Shown here: piece by piece, positions 18,701-28,206 of the stretch
Layout of the letters: each line of letters starts with the position of its first letter
How positions within the stretch are numbered: the stretch's first letter is position 1
Virus record (IMG/VR): IMGVR_UViG_3300020221_000037
Location: 1-44,399 of that record
DNA from: a virus
DNA: 44,399 nucleotides
Reading direction: 5' to 3' (one strand)
Translations under genes and position numbers: made by a program
Notes under the pieces: model-generated
The model's database searches: none
Seen by the model: only the letters and a program-made list of their open reading frames with translations
Told to the model about the DNA's origin: nothing

Positions 18701-20213
18701 TTGTTCCTATACCAGCAATTGATGTCGTTGCTATACCTATTCTAGCATTTTGAATTAAAGATGCAGTAGCAATATCTTTTGGTGGCAAATATAAAATTGG
18801 TTCTCCGGTAGTAAAAAAGTGATTTTTGATCGTGATTACATCATTTGTGGTATCAACTACGGTTGAACTAGATCCTACAAATTCCTTATAAAAAAGGTCA
18901 TCTCCTTTATGTTTTAAATTAAATGTTCTTGAAGTATCATCATTTGATGCGAGGTATGTTGCATCAAAACTTTGTATTTGATTATTTTGAAAGGATGTAA
19001 TTCCTACTGATGATTGATTGGGTAAATTTAATTGAATTATTCTTGCTTCTACTGCTTTATTTTGTGGTGGTGTAAATAAAAGTTCGACCTCAGATCCATT
19101 AAATTGTGCTGAAAAAGATCCAATTCCAGATGAAGTAGATACATTAGCAAATTCACTATAAAAAATATTAGATGTATTATGCAATAGTAAAATCTGAGAT
19201 GATTCAAATGTACTATCGGTTACATTTTTAATTTCTATGAAATAATCGGCAGCATTATAAATTGAACTGCTAAATCCACTTAATCTTGTTGGTATAGGTG
19301 ATGAGGTGGATGCTATTGATGTATATGAGGTTAAGTACTTTGCTTCACCAATTGCTAAACTACTTATTCCAGTTTTAGAACTATCAATTGATGTTTGAAA
19401 AACGCTTACACTGAGGGTTTTATTTTCAATTGGAGTAAATTCTAAAAATACATTTCCACCAGAAATAGATGATCCAAATGTTCCGAGACCAATTGATGAT
19501 GATTCAAACAGTGGATTATCTGTATTAATTGTCCCATAATCTAAATTATGGAGAATCGATGATGCACCATCTTGAACTAAAATAAATTCATTAAATTGTT
19601 TTATTGATGTGTTTTCTAAATCTTTAACTTGAATAGAAAATTTTGAAGATGTAAATTCGGATGCAGAGAATGATACAATTCCAACTGGAGTTGGAGAAAC
19701 TGAAGAAGTGATACCAGTATTGGTTGATTGAATACTAAACGAATTTCCAATAGTTATTCCAGTAGTGCCAACTCCAACATTGCTTAAAAATGGTATTTTT
19801 ACAGATCGAATTGAATAACTACTGAAAATTGGATTTGATGGATAAAAAAGTAATTGTCCGGTATTTGATGATGTTTCTGAAAGACTAAATTCGAAATTTC
19901 CTAGATCATATAACGATTCTATTCTTCCGAATGGAACTAAAAATCCATTTACTCCATCATGGGTAAAATTTATTTGAATTAATTGACTTTCTCCAGTAAA
20001 TCTAACGTTATAAATTAAAAAATAATACTTAATAGAATCAAATAAATTTAAATCTATACTATCTAAAATAGAAAAATTTGTAAGTCTGGATTCATCCCTA
20101 AAGGCAAAACTTATGTCATCAATAGGAATAACTCTATTAGTAATACATTCTATATAATCACTAACAACTTTATTTTCTAGATAAATTTCATTTGAAATTT
20201 TTTTAAATGACAT
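15744..20213 (-). CDS. Large repeat-rich virion protein between the gp7-position giant and gp8 (1489 aa)
   Basis: The N-terminus MSFKKISNEIYLENKVVSDY is not a family I can name. The first 480 residues hold at least three copies of a beta domain with the pattern 'F.E..LLHNTSNIFYSEFANV...IGSFSAQFNGSEVELLFTP', related to the C-terminal domain of the 413-aa fibre-like protein. Later come 'LLRIEEEYMRVKTIFENVVN..RGW' (about residue 620) and several 'GGLGYTSSNPPKVLIES' repeats (about 840-930 and 1280-1330). The position in the baseplate module points to a virion role. A GAGG Shine-Dalgarno sequence sits just before the start. Confidence 0.8.
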   Translation of the reverse strand: MSFKKISNEIYLENKVVSDYIECITNRVIPIDDISFAFRDESRLTNFSILDSIDLNLFDSIKYYFLIYNVRFTGESQLIQINFTHDGVNGFLVPFGRIESLYDLGNFEFSLSETSSNTGQLLFYPSNPIFSSYSIRSVKIPFLSNVGVGTTGITIGNSFSIQSTNTGITSSVSPTPVGIVSFSASEFTSSKFSIQVKDLENTSIKQFNEFILVQDGASSILHNLDYGTINTDNPLFESSSIGLGTFGSSISGGNVFLEFTPIENKTLSVSVFQTSIDSSKTGISSLAIGEAKYLTSYTSIASTSSPIPTRLSGFSSSIYNAADYFIEIKNVTDSTFESSQILLLHNTSNIFYSEFANVSTSSGIGSFSAQFNGSEVELLFTPPQNKAVEARIIQLNLPNQSSVGITSFQNNQIQSFDATYLASNDDTSRTFNLKHKGDDLFYKEFVGSSSTVVDTTNDVITIKNHFFTTGEPILYLPPKDIATASLIQNARIGIATTSIAGIGTTDKLPSNLYAVKISETKFKVADTAEKALAIPPITIDISNLAPITDLKHSFESSVNATTKSIISIDNTIQSPLTKTNLSFSLGENITDFQPSFSVVGVVSFFAGDLLRIEEEYMRVKTIFENVVNVDRGWLNSTYSPHSIGSTITKYIGDYLIAKNKISFSDPPKGLKGFSGIQTSSSFAGRVFFRQNSEDSSTQSYAENYLFDNIAEQFNGVTKIFNLTEDQQNVTGISTYGGIILINQVLQHSPENYVLGENSGITTITFVGTASSTNYDVNTASIPKGGIIVSVASSVSYGYQSLVAAGGTAIISGIGSISSISIGNSGSGYRSGIQTSVIVKAITNSGIITVGNANVSSGIVTSVTITNAGSGYTSSNPPKIVIDDPLPYANLPLIGSATGIGGSVSIVVGSASSIVNFEITNYGSNYKVGDELTIESGGSVGVPTDPIVGVAFSSFRLSVTRTYDDSFSGWSLGELLRLDSISDQFDGMETVFKITEQNGIPFSYAATKGSQIFIDQNFLVFVNDVLQIPIESYKIIGGLIRFTEAPVADDTCQIYFYKGSDSDVKSKKIISPIKIGDNIKISNFPESNNFEDYQTERTIVGIETRTTNIFNTNTYGGDGISNSKDYLRPLDLLKQSSDLIINGIELPKDRPLISSRIYPVCYLINNVSSASTEIFVNYLVPLFNEYDDYPKNLSKIKIIKQQEKSGAIATAIVSGIGSISSIKINDGGIGFSTSPVVSIASTIGVGTVNDGIVVYTSNASATAIISGVGTVSSVQIVNGGLGYTSSNPPKVLIESEAQFSESIRNLSYEGDFGIITGIASTSIVGIATTGINFDLFVPIDSPLRDSSLMTTAIEYSGIKTGYYFVVTDSNLNSPNISYSSASGSSGTIVGVGTTFIDNIYEVVGVSTIIGDAIGIGSTVLTRVTVSVNDNSLISTGTSDFYGNYSWGRIYDYKRENPKSFESYTTNGSIGIETGPLVIRTVELLDSYDLY

Positions 20214-20224
20214 TGAAATTTACC

Positions 20225-20368
20225 TCACTGATTTTGAGTCAAAATGTTTATAGTATTTTCAGCACAAAAATCAAAGTCAATACGGTGATTGACTGAAATA
20301 ACAGTATCAAGTTCAATTTTACTACTAACTTGAGTATTTTCTTCTATAATAAAAATGTCTTCTTCCAT
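20225..20368 (-). CDS. Tiny acidic protein between two giant virion genes (47 aa)
   Basis: The frame begins MEEDIFIIEENTQVSSKIEL and ends TINILTQNQ at TGA (20227-20225). An AATAAATA late-type octamer lies 20-27 bases upstream of the ATG. Its stop is followed at once by GAGG and the start of the 1489-aa gene, so the gene makes a natural translational lead-in. It occupies the whole gap between two large genes, which supports its being real. Function unknown. Confidence 0.6.
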   Translation of the reverse strand: MEEDIFIIEENTQVSSKIELDTVISVNHRIDFDFCAENTINILTQNQ

Positions 20369-20387
20369 TGAACCGCCGACTTTTAAT

Positions 20388-20395
20388 TATTTATT
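20388..20395 (-). promoter_or_regulatory. Late-type promoter octamer AATAAATA before the 47-aa gene
   Basis: Minus strand TAATAAATAATT just downstream of the 2601-aa gene's coding end, 20-27 bases before ATG 20368. It would drive the 47-aa and 1489-aa genes. Confidence 0.5.
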
Positions 20396-20396
20396 A

Positions 20397-23300
20397 CTAA
20401 AAAATAGTCGGTTCTTGTTTAATAAGTGCAGATTGTATTGTTGCTTTATTTTCCGGAACAGAAATAATTTCAAGATCTGCAAAATTTTTAAATCCGACAG
20501 AGTGTGTTGTAGCATCAACAATATTTTGCCATTTTGACTTTGGAATTGAACTTTTAATTGAGTATGAGAAAAATTGATAATAATCGCTATCATGTATTTT
20601 TTGCACTTCATCACTCAATTTTCCAGTGTCTCTTTGCCATCCATCAACAGTTTTTGACGATGAAGACACTTTAAAGAAAGATTCTATATAATTAGCATCA
20701 CTAACGATTGCTGAAGATTTTGAAGATTGACCTATTAACACATCACCAGATTTTATAGGAGCAACTTCCATAATCACTTTAGCGACATTGTTATCTTCAT
20801 CTATGGAAATTATTTTTCCATAGTTTGAAGATCCTACATAAATTTCTTCCTGTTTATTAAATTTAGTTTTTTCTGTGATAGGAGTAATTATTGGCAAATC
20901 TTCTTCCAAAATTACTTTTGGAAAAGAACCACTAAATTTAAAAGTTCCTGGTGATTGATTGTTTATTATATATGAAATTTCACTATTTGATGTATTTACA
21001 CCAACGATTGAAAATAGATTATAGTTATAATCTGATGAATTATATCCATTTCCTGTAGACACAATACCAATGTTTTCTACAAAAATTTTATCTCCAACAA
21101 AAAATGGAAAATTAGTATTAGAAAAAGTTTCATTAAGTTTTAATGTTACTCTTCTCAATGAAGAATTAAATGATACTGTTTGAACTCCCACTCCATTTGA
21201 ATTGTTTGTTGCTATAATTTTTGGAGGAATTGAAAAAAGATTTTGTGGAATCTGTAAAATCTTTACATCTGTAATGGATGTTCCATTCAGAGAAGTTTGA
21301 AATAAAAATCCAGGTATAGATTGATTTGTTATAGAATCTACAACAATTAAGTCTGGAGAAACTGTATATTTAGATCCACCATTTAGTAAAGATACGTCAA
21401 CAACTTTTAACAAAGATTTTAATTTTATTGCTTGTGGAAAAATAGCAAATGGTCTCAAAGTTAAATCTGCTGAATAATTAAATCCAACGTTTTTTAAGTT
21501 ATATTTTTTTAACAATCCAATATTAGATCCAAAAAGTTCAATCAAAGCAGTGTTGTTATTTGAACTTCCAGCAGAAACTACCACTGGAGGATAAAAATAA
21601 TTTCTTCCTTTTGAAACTATTTCAATTTTTTCTATAGGACCCTTTATGTTTGGAGAATTTGTGGAAAATTTAAGTACAGTAGCTTCATTTTGACTGTATG
21701 AATTTTTTTCTGGTTCATCCAAAAGATTTATTTTGAATGTTGTAGAACCAATTCCAACGACTTTTCCCAATACATTGAAATAACTAATTTGCTTTGACTG
21801 TAGACATGAGTAATTAATAACATCTCTATCAACCAATGGAGATTTAAATAAGTCTTGGATTAGATTGATAGATTTTGGTTCTAATCTATAAAATAATTGC
21901 TCTGGTGTACTTTCAGTAATTTCTAACTTGACTTTAGCAGACCCAATACCAACTTGTCCAAATTTAATCACATTGAAATTCTTCTCATTTTCGGTATTAT
22001 TTGAATAATATGGAATTGTGAAATTTTTATCTTTATATAAGTTAAAATCAAAAACCTCAATCTTTTTGCCAGATAATGATTGACTCAGTGATGAATCTGA
22101 TAAATCAAATACTACGGTATTTCCTTTAACTGCTATTAATTGTGGATTAATTTTAGAAATTTTTTGATTAGATCCTCCAATTGAAGTAAAGTTGATAAAT
22201 TCTGGAAATTGTTTTGTTGCCTTATAATAGTTTTCACATAATTTAAAATTATTTTTATCAATTTTTACGACATAGTAAGACTTTTTAGTTTTTAATGGAG
22301 ATGCTTCATTTGCACTTGTATATAAAATTTTATCTCCCGTATTTAAATTGTGACTATTAATTGTTATTTTACCTTGATCCAAACTAATTGCTGACGAATT
22401 GAATGTAATTTCATTAAATGTAGTTAATTTTGTATCTTGATCGTATTTAACATAAAATGTTGTCGATATCCCAGGAGTTAAAGAAATTTTTACATCTTCA
22501 TTTAATGAAAGATTATGATCTTCATCACAAACAACCGTTGCAACAACTTTTTTTACAGTTCCTTTGAATTCTGGTTTAAGAGGAGTAAAACTGTGGTATT
22601 GACCAGAACCAATAGAAGTAAATCTTAATTGAACTCCGGGAGCACCAATGCCCTCTACCTTTCCGCTTGAACCAATTCCAACAGTGGTTGTAGAAATTCC
22701 TAACAGATCTGAACTAACTTTAATTGCATAAACTGTTGAATTATCTTGAAGAGAGAATGTTGTAGATCCATTTGATACAACTATTGATGATCCCGACCCA
22801 TTTGAATATGTTAATGCTTGTCCTGTTGTAAATTGATGATTTTCTAAGTAGATCGTTCTTGTTGGTATAAATCTTTCTCTTCCGATGTTACCTGGAACAT
22901 TAAGAGTGTATACAATAGTTGATCCAATTCCAACACCAAAAGCAGTGCCAATTGCTACATGTTCCTTTGGATTAAAATAATATGAAAGATTTCTAAATGT
23001 TTCAACATTAGTGCTAATTCCTAAATTAAAATTAATTTTTTTGGATGAAACTTTTAATTTATTTCCAGCAGAAATAGAAGTTCCTCCAGTTCCACTATAT
23101 CTTCTTAAAACTCTTAATTTACTATTAGCAGCATCTATATTTAATACCAACATTTGTTCATTTCCAAATGATAATACATCATTTGGAGATACATTATTTA
23201 AGTCTGTTATACTTGGACCTACTACTGAAATTGATGTTACGATTCCTGTTTGTCCAGTAGTTCCGATTCCAATTGAAAGCGAATAGTTTAAATCAGACAC

Positions 23301-26300
23301 ATTAATCAAATGCTGTCCATTTAAATTATCTAAAGAATTCGTTGATACACCACTAATAGAAATTACATCACCATTCGATAAATTATGTGGAGACTGTGAA
23401 TGCCCAGTCACATTACCACTAAAATTATCGTACGTGAAGACGACGTTTTCAACATCAACTGCAGTATATCCTATAGAGATTGTTTTTGCACCAATAACTT
23501 CCTTTACTTTTGCAGAAAAATCAGATCCACTATTGATACTTTTTTCATCCAAAACTAGTCTGTCATTAATTTGATAATTTTCACCTGAATTTAAAATCTT
23601 AACTTTATCAATTTCTCCAAGTGAAGTGAATATAACATCAGATTCCTCCTCTAAATTATTTTGATAAATTCCATCATAAAAAGTAAATTTATCATTTAGT
23701 TTATAGTGATAGGTATTTCTATGATAATTGTTTAAATTTATGTTTGAATATTGCGAATTTTTTTTAGAGAAATTAAACTCATCAGGATTTGCTGCATATT
23801 TATCACCTATTAAATAAGGAAACTGAGGTTCTCTATAGTTTTTAAAAACACCTTTAGTACTTAAAGATTGATTAACTGTTGCAAAATATGCGTAGGTTCC
23901 ATTTGGAAAATCTGGAGTAATACAGAATCTACCATTTTTTTCATCCAGATCTGCATTATTTAAAAATTCATAATCTTCTATAAAAAACCCAAGAGGAAAT
24001 GTTGAAGTTGGAGGACCATCTATACGAGCAGATTTCAATGAATATCCAGATACCATTAATTTTATATTACCGCCATTTTTGTTAGAATATCCATATGGAC
24101 CATAAATTGGATTTCCGTCATATGCCCATCCTATAATTGGTGAATGTGAATTTGATATTTTTTCTGTATTATTTTTAAAAATAAGATCATTTTGTGTGTA
24201 ATTAATGCTGCCATCGCTATTTTTTTGCTTTAAATTTTTTCTAAGTTCCCTTGGAGAATACAAAGCAGTTAATTTAATTCCTCTTCCCTCATCACCTTCT
24301 TCTAAAAATAAATCATCCTCATTAAAACTATTTTCGTACCTTTTAACATCATTGACTGTCCAAGATTTTAAGTTAACTAAAAATTTTGCGCCAGATCCAG
24401 GAAGAATTTCTTGTATAACAAAATTTGATGTAGAATATCCAACACCACCATTCTTAATTTTTACTCCAGTAACGCTACTACCAGAAGAAACTGCAACTAA
24501 TTCTGCACCCACTCCATCACCAATGACTTTAAGTTTTGGTGCTGATGTGTAATCAGCACCTTTTTTTGTAATAATGACATCTACAATTGATCCAGTTTTA
24601 TCTAAAATTGCTTTATAAAAACTTTGAGTTCCTGCAGCAGAAACTCTTACATTTACTGCTTTAGAGTTGTTTATAATCGTACTATATCCATATCCTTTTC
24701 CAACATTTTCCAAATCAATTGATGTAATTGATCCTCCGAATATTGGTCTTATTTTAGATGAATAATCTTCTGTATCTGACTTTTTAATTCCAATTTCTCC
24801 AGACACTAAAACTGAAATTGGTGGATAATTAAATATGTGTGATCCGGACCCAATTGATGAGATGCCAATGAATTGATTTGTAATATAATTAGTTCTAGAA
24901 ACATCGAGTTCTGTGGATCCTGCAAAAGATAATCTAAAATTATTTTCATTAATTTTAATTACATGATAATAATTATTGTTTGATAATCCTCCAATTGGAA
25001 TACCCGTAGTTTTGTATAAAACTAAATCTCCATCATTATAGTTGTGATTTTTATAAAATAATGTATTGGTTGAAGTTATAATTCCAGAAGATGCAATGAG
25101 TCTTTTTTTATTTGCATACCCACTGCCAGAATTAGTAACAATAATTTCTCCAATTCTTTTCTTTAATGAAACGCTATCAAATCTTTGTATGCCACTTCCA
25201 ACCTCTCTCAAATCAATTAAATTTGTTTGATTTATAGCATCAGTAGAATTATTTGATAACGCAATACTACTTGGACCAACTCTAGAAACATAATAAATTG
25301 TATTGTTTATTAAAGTGCCTGTCGTTCCAATACCAATTTCTTGCTGACCAAATGATCTATAAATAACATCCTCTCCATTTTCAAATTTATGAAATGTAGA
25401 AAATCCTATTAAGTTATTAGTTAAATCAATTGATCCTGCATTAAAATTCATGGAATGTGAAAATGATTCGAGTCTAACTTCAGCAGTTGCTCCAAATCCA
25501 TTTCCACCAGAAATAGAAATTTTTGGTTCGGAAACATAATCAAATCCTGGATCAAGAATTTCTATTTCCTTCAATTCTCCTTTAACACAACAAATAGCTG
25601 ACGCATCAACTCCATTTTCACTTTCAAAAATTACTTTTGGTGGATTGATTACGTCGTAATCTTTTCCACCACCCAAAACTTCTATAGAATTTATTGACCC
25701 AAAATAAACTTTATCAGATGATTTATAGTTTTTGATTTCTACACCATTAATCAAAATTCCAATGGTTCCTGGAGTAGTTTCATAAAATCCACCATCAAAA
25801 TTTGGATTTTGTGGAATTTTTTTTAAAAATCTTTGTGTTTGTATTTGTTTATCAACAAATTTTGGAATTTGTAATTTAAATGTACCAGATCCAGAAGCAT
25901 TTACAAATCTATCGTTAGCAAGATCTACAAGACTATTTGCAAGATTAATTTCATTTGAATTAATTCTTCTCACATAATAATTTTTATCACTTATCAAATT
26001 ACCTAAAGATCCATTGATTGATGTATATTTGACAATTTCCCCACTATAAAACCCATGATCAACTGATCCTGTTGTAACTTGAATATTTACATCAACAGTT
26101 GTTCCAGTCCAAGATACAGATCTATTCTTTGCTGAGATTATTTTTCCACCTAAAGATGGTATAGATCCAGAGGCAACATATGCATCACCATTACTGTCGT
26201 AAACATTTTGAACATCCGCAGAAAAAGATTTGACATTTTCATAAATGTTGCTATTTGCAAATGCAATTTTTCTTCTAATATATAAAATTTTATTTAAATT

Positions 26301-28202
26301 TAGAGTTCCTGCTTCTGAAATAGAAAATGAATTTGAATTTGTAATTGTGTTAATAATACATGATTTTGTAGTTAAATCTGTAAAAACAATTTCCACAGCA
26401 TCCTTTTCATTGAATGTGTGACTTGATTTTGTAATCACATTATAAATTCCAAAAGATGTTGTAGATTCAATTTCTTTAATTTGATAATTAACACTGGTAT
26501 TAACTAACCAACTATTAAATAGAACATCTTTTTCATTTTTTATAAATCCTTGAGATCCTGCTTTGATTGTATCTCCAGGTCTCAATAAAGAATAATCTGA
26601 AGGAATGTCAAAATCAGATAATACTCCAGTAATGTGAACATTAATTTTTAATGAAGAATCATCTGCTGCATAAGCATACGTATCAATAATTTCAGAAACT
26701 TCATCACCATTTGTATACGATCTACTTATTTTTGAAATATTTAAAAATTGATTAAATGTTTTGTCCGTGTAAGAAACAACATCTTGCCCATTGACGATTA
26801 AACTTCCTTTATTTGGAAATCCTAATGTAGAATCTACAGTTATTGTTTTTGAATTTATAGATAATGGTGAAGTTAATCTAGTTTTTTTTGTAATTCTAAA
26901 TTGACTTAAATTTTCATCATTTGGTAGTGAGAGCAGATAATAACTTTGATTTTTATATCTAAATTCATCAACTCTAGAAATAGAAGTTGTAGCTCTAGGA
27001 TCAGATTGTATTAACGAGGATCCTTCTATTCTTTTAATATCAGGAACATTTACTAATTCTCTTGCAGATCTTTCTCTATAAAGAGGATTCGCATGTTGAA
27101 CAACCATTTTTTTAGTTGTCAAATAATCAGCATCAGATGCTTTAATTAAAAAGTCTTGAGGCTTAATTACATCAGATTCTACACCATAAAGAACTCTAAA
27201 CAAAATTTTAATTGCTTCATTAGTTCCTTTAGAAGAATAAAAATCTTTGATTTGCTTTATAAATTGAACATGATTTAAATCTGAATCAAATTCAACTCCC
27301 TGAAAATCTGGAGCATAAAGTGATTTTAATTTTTTAAAGAATTCCCTGGCAAATAAACTACTTAAGTTTTGTACAAGTGAATTTTCTGTATGAGATTGAG
27401 CAGAAGTTTTTGTAAAAGATAAAGATTCTGGTACATTGGTTCTGGATAATTTTTCAATTCCACTGAATCCTCTTATACATCCAGTAAAAGTGTTTTTTCG
27501 CAATACCTCAACATTAATTGCGGAATTTCCATACATGTTGGAAATTGTAGGACTGTATAAGTAAAAATTATTAGGAGCAGATTCTGGAACAATAAATGTT
27601 GTTTTTCTGTTTGCACCAAGAACACCAGTAACTGTAATTCCTGTAGTATAAGCAATTCCGGCATTCCAAGTTCCATCTTGAGTTGTTGAAATTTTGAGAT
27701 CATATCCATCATTGCTTGAATCAGATTGATCAAAGATATAAGTTCCACCCTTCTTTAAATTCAATTCACCAGACTCTACACCATTAACAAAAAATTTAAC
27801 ATCTTCATTTGATAATTCACTTCCTTCTACAGTAATTTTAAATGTTTGATTTGGATTAGTCGCTGACAATCCAGTATAAGTGATAATCTCATTATTAATT
27901 TTAATTAATCCATAAGATTCTGGAAATCCTGCTGTACTATTAACTACAATCGTTTTAGTATATGGTTCTATTCTATAACTTAATCTAGTGTAACTACTTA
28001 AAGCAGATCCAACCAAAGAATCAAGTTTTGTGTAATAATCTAAATTTTCAGCAAGATCTGCTGGACCACCTGGATGATCTTGCGATGTATAATAACTTTT
28101 TAAAAAATCAGAAAACAGTGGATTTTCATTTAAAATAAATTCTGGTAGTTGGTTTTGAACTACCTGACTAATCTTGACTCTTTGTGATGAGGTGCTTATC
28201 AT
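20397..28202 (-). CDS. Giant baseplate wedge protein in the gp7 position, with a YHYH-like domain (2601 aa)
   Basis: It sits directly after gp6, where T4 has gp7 (1032 aa). The N-terminal 400 residues (VKISQVVQNQLPEFILNENP, FLKSYYTSQDHPGGPADLAE, VQFIKQIKDFYSSKGTNEAI, FRVLYGVESDVIKPQDFLI) are the conserved block of a cyanophage baseplate giant. Around residues 1350-1450, SPIIGWAYDGNPIYGPYGY and FCITPDFPNGTYAYFATV fit a YHYH-type domain. Many 'G.GY...P.V...' and 'EIITYTG...RGFSG' modules fill the rest. Assignment to gp7 is by gene order; a separate cyanophage family (such as those called VrlC) is the alternative name. Confidence 0.82.
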   Translation of the reverse strand: MISTSSQRVKISQVVQNQLPEFILNENPLFSDFLKSYYTSQDHPGGPADLAENLDYYTKLDSLVGSALSSYTRLSYRIEPYTKTIVVNSTAGFPESYGLIKINNEIITYTGLSATNPNQTFKITVEGSELSNEDVKFFVNGVESGELNLKKGGTYIFDQSDSSNDGYDLKISTTQDGTWNAGIAYTTGITVTGVLGANRKTTFIVPESAPNNFYLYSPTISNMYGNSAINVEVLRKNTFTGCIRGFSGIEKLSRTNVPESLSFTKTSAQSHTENSLVQNLSSLFAREFFKKLKSLYAPDFQGVEFDSDLNHVQFIKQIKDFYSSKGTNEAIKILFRVLYGVESDVIKPQDFLIKASDADYLTTKKMVVQHANPLYRERSARELVNVPDIKRIEGSSLIQSDPRATTSISRVDEFRYKNQSYYLLSLPNDENLSQFRITKKTRLTSPLSINSKTITVDSTLGFPNKGSLIVNGQDVVSYTDKTFNQFLNISKISRSYTNGDEVSEIIDTYAYAADDSSLKINVHITGVLSDFDIPSDYSLLRPGDTIKAGSQGFIKNEKDVLFNSWLVNTSVNYQIKEIESTTSFGIYNVITKSSHTFNEKDAVEIVFTDLTTKSCIINTITNSNSFSISEAGTLNLNKILYIRRKIAFANSNIYENVKSFSADVQNVYDSNGDAYVASGSIPSLGGKIISAKNRSVSWTGTTVDVNIQVTTGSVDHGFYSGEIVKYTSINGSLGNLISDKNYYVRRINSNEINLANSLVDLANDRFVNASGSGTFKLQIPKFVDKQIQTQRFLKKIPQNPNFDGGFYETTPGTIGILINGVEIKNYKSSDKVYFGSINSIEVLGGGKDYDVINPPKVIFESENGVDASAICCVKGELKEIEILDPGFDYVSEPKISISGGNGFGATAEVRLESFSHSMNFNAGSIDLTNNLIGFSTFHKFENGEDVIYRSFGQQEIGIGTTGTLINNTIYYVSRVGPSSIALSNNSTDAINQTNLIDLREVGSGIQRFDSVSLKKRIGEIIVTNSGSGYANKKRLIASSGIITSTNTLFYKNHNYNDGDLVLYKTTGIPIGGLSNNNYYHVIKINENNFRLSFAGSTELDVSRTNYITNQFIGISSIGSGSHIFNYPPISVLVSGEIGIKKSDTEDYSSKIRPIFGGSITSIDLENVGKGYGYSTIINNSKAVNVRVSAAGTQSFYKAILDKTGSIVDVIITKKGADYTSAPKLKVIGDGVGAELVAVSSGSSVTGVKIKNGGVGYSTSNFVIQEILPGSGAKFLVNLKSWTVNDVKRYENSFNEDDLFLEEGDEGRGIKLTALYSPRELRKNLKQKNSDGSINYTQNDLIFKNNTEKISNSHSPIIGWAYDGNPIYGPYGYSNKNGGNIKLMVSGYSLKSARIDGPPTSTFPLGFFIEDYEFLNNADLDEKNGRFCITPDFPNGTYAYFATVNQSLSTKGVFKNYREPQFPYLIGDKYAANPDEFNFSKKNSQYSNINLNNYHRNTYHYKLNDKFTFYDGIYQNNLEEESDVIFTSLGEIDKVKILNSGENYQINDRLVLDEKSINSGSDFSAKVKEVIGAKTISIGYTAVDVENVVFTYDNFSGNVTGHSQSPHNLSNGDVISISGVSTNSLDNLNGQHLINVSDLNYSLSIGIGTTGQTGIVTSISVVGPSITDLNNVSPNDVLSFGNEQMLVLNIDAANSKLRVLRRYSGTGGTSISAGNKLKVSSKKINFNLGISTNVETFRNLSYYFNPKEHVAIGTAFGVGIGSTIVYTLNVPGNIGRERFIPTRTIYLENHQFTTGQALTYSNGSGSSIVVSNGSTTFSLQDNSTVYAIKVSSDLLGISTTTVGIGSSGKVEGIGAPGVQLRFTSIGSGQYHSFTPLKPEFKGTVKKVVATVVCDEDHNLSLNEDVKISLTPGISTTFYVKYDQDTKLTTFNEITFNSSAISLDQGKITINSHNLNTGDKILYTSANEASPLKTKKSYYVVKIDKNNFKLCENYYKATKQFPEFINFTSIGGSNQKISKINPQLIAVKGNTVVFDLSDSSLSQSLSGKKIEVFDFNLYKDKNFTIPYYSNNTENEKNFNVIKFGQVGIGSAKVKLEITESTPEQLFYRLEPKSINLIQDLFKSPLVDRDVINYSCLQSKQISYFNVLGKVVGIGSTTFKINLLDEPEKNSYSQNEATVLKFSTNSPNIKGPIEKIEIVSKGRNYFYPPVVVSAGSSNNNTALIELFGSNIGLLKKYNLKNVGFNYSADLTLRPFAIFPQAIKLKSLLKVVDVSLLNGGSKYTVSPDLIVVDSITNQSIPGFLFQTSLNGTSITDVKILQIPQNLFSIPPKIIATNNSNGVGVQTVSFNSSLRRVTLKLNETFSNTNFPFFVGDKIFVENIGIVSTGNGYNSSDYNYNLFSIVGVNTSNSEISYIINNQSPGTFKFSGSFPKVILEEDLPIITPITEKTKFNKQEEIYVGSSNYGKIISIDEDNNVAKVIMEVAPIKSGDVLIGQSSKSSAIVSDANYIESFFKVSSSSKTVDGWQRDTGKLSDEVQKIHDSDYYQFFSYSIKSSIPKSKWQNIVDATTHSVGFKNFADLEIISVPENKATIQSALIKQEPTIF

Positions 28203-28206
28203 ATCT

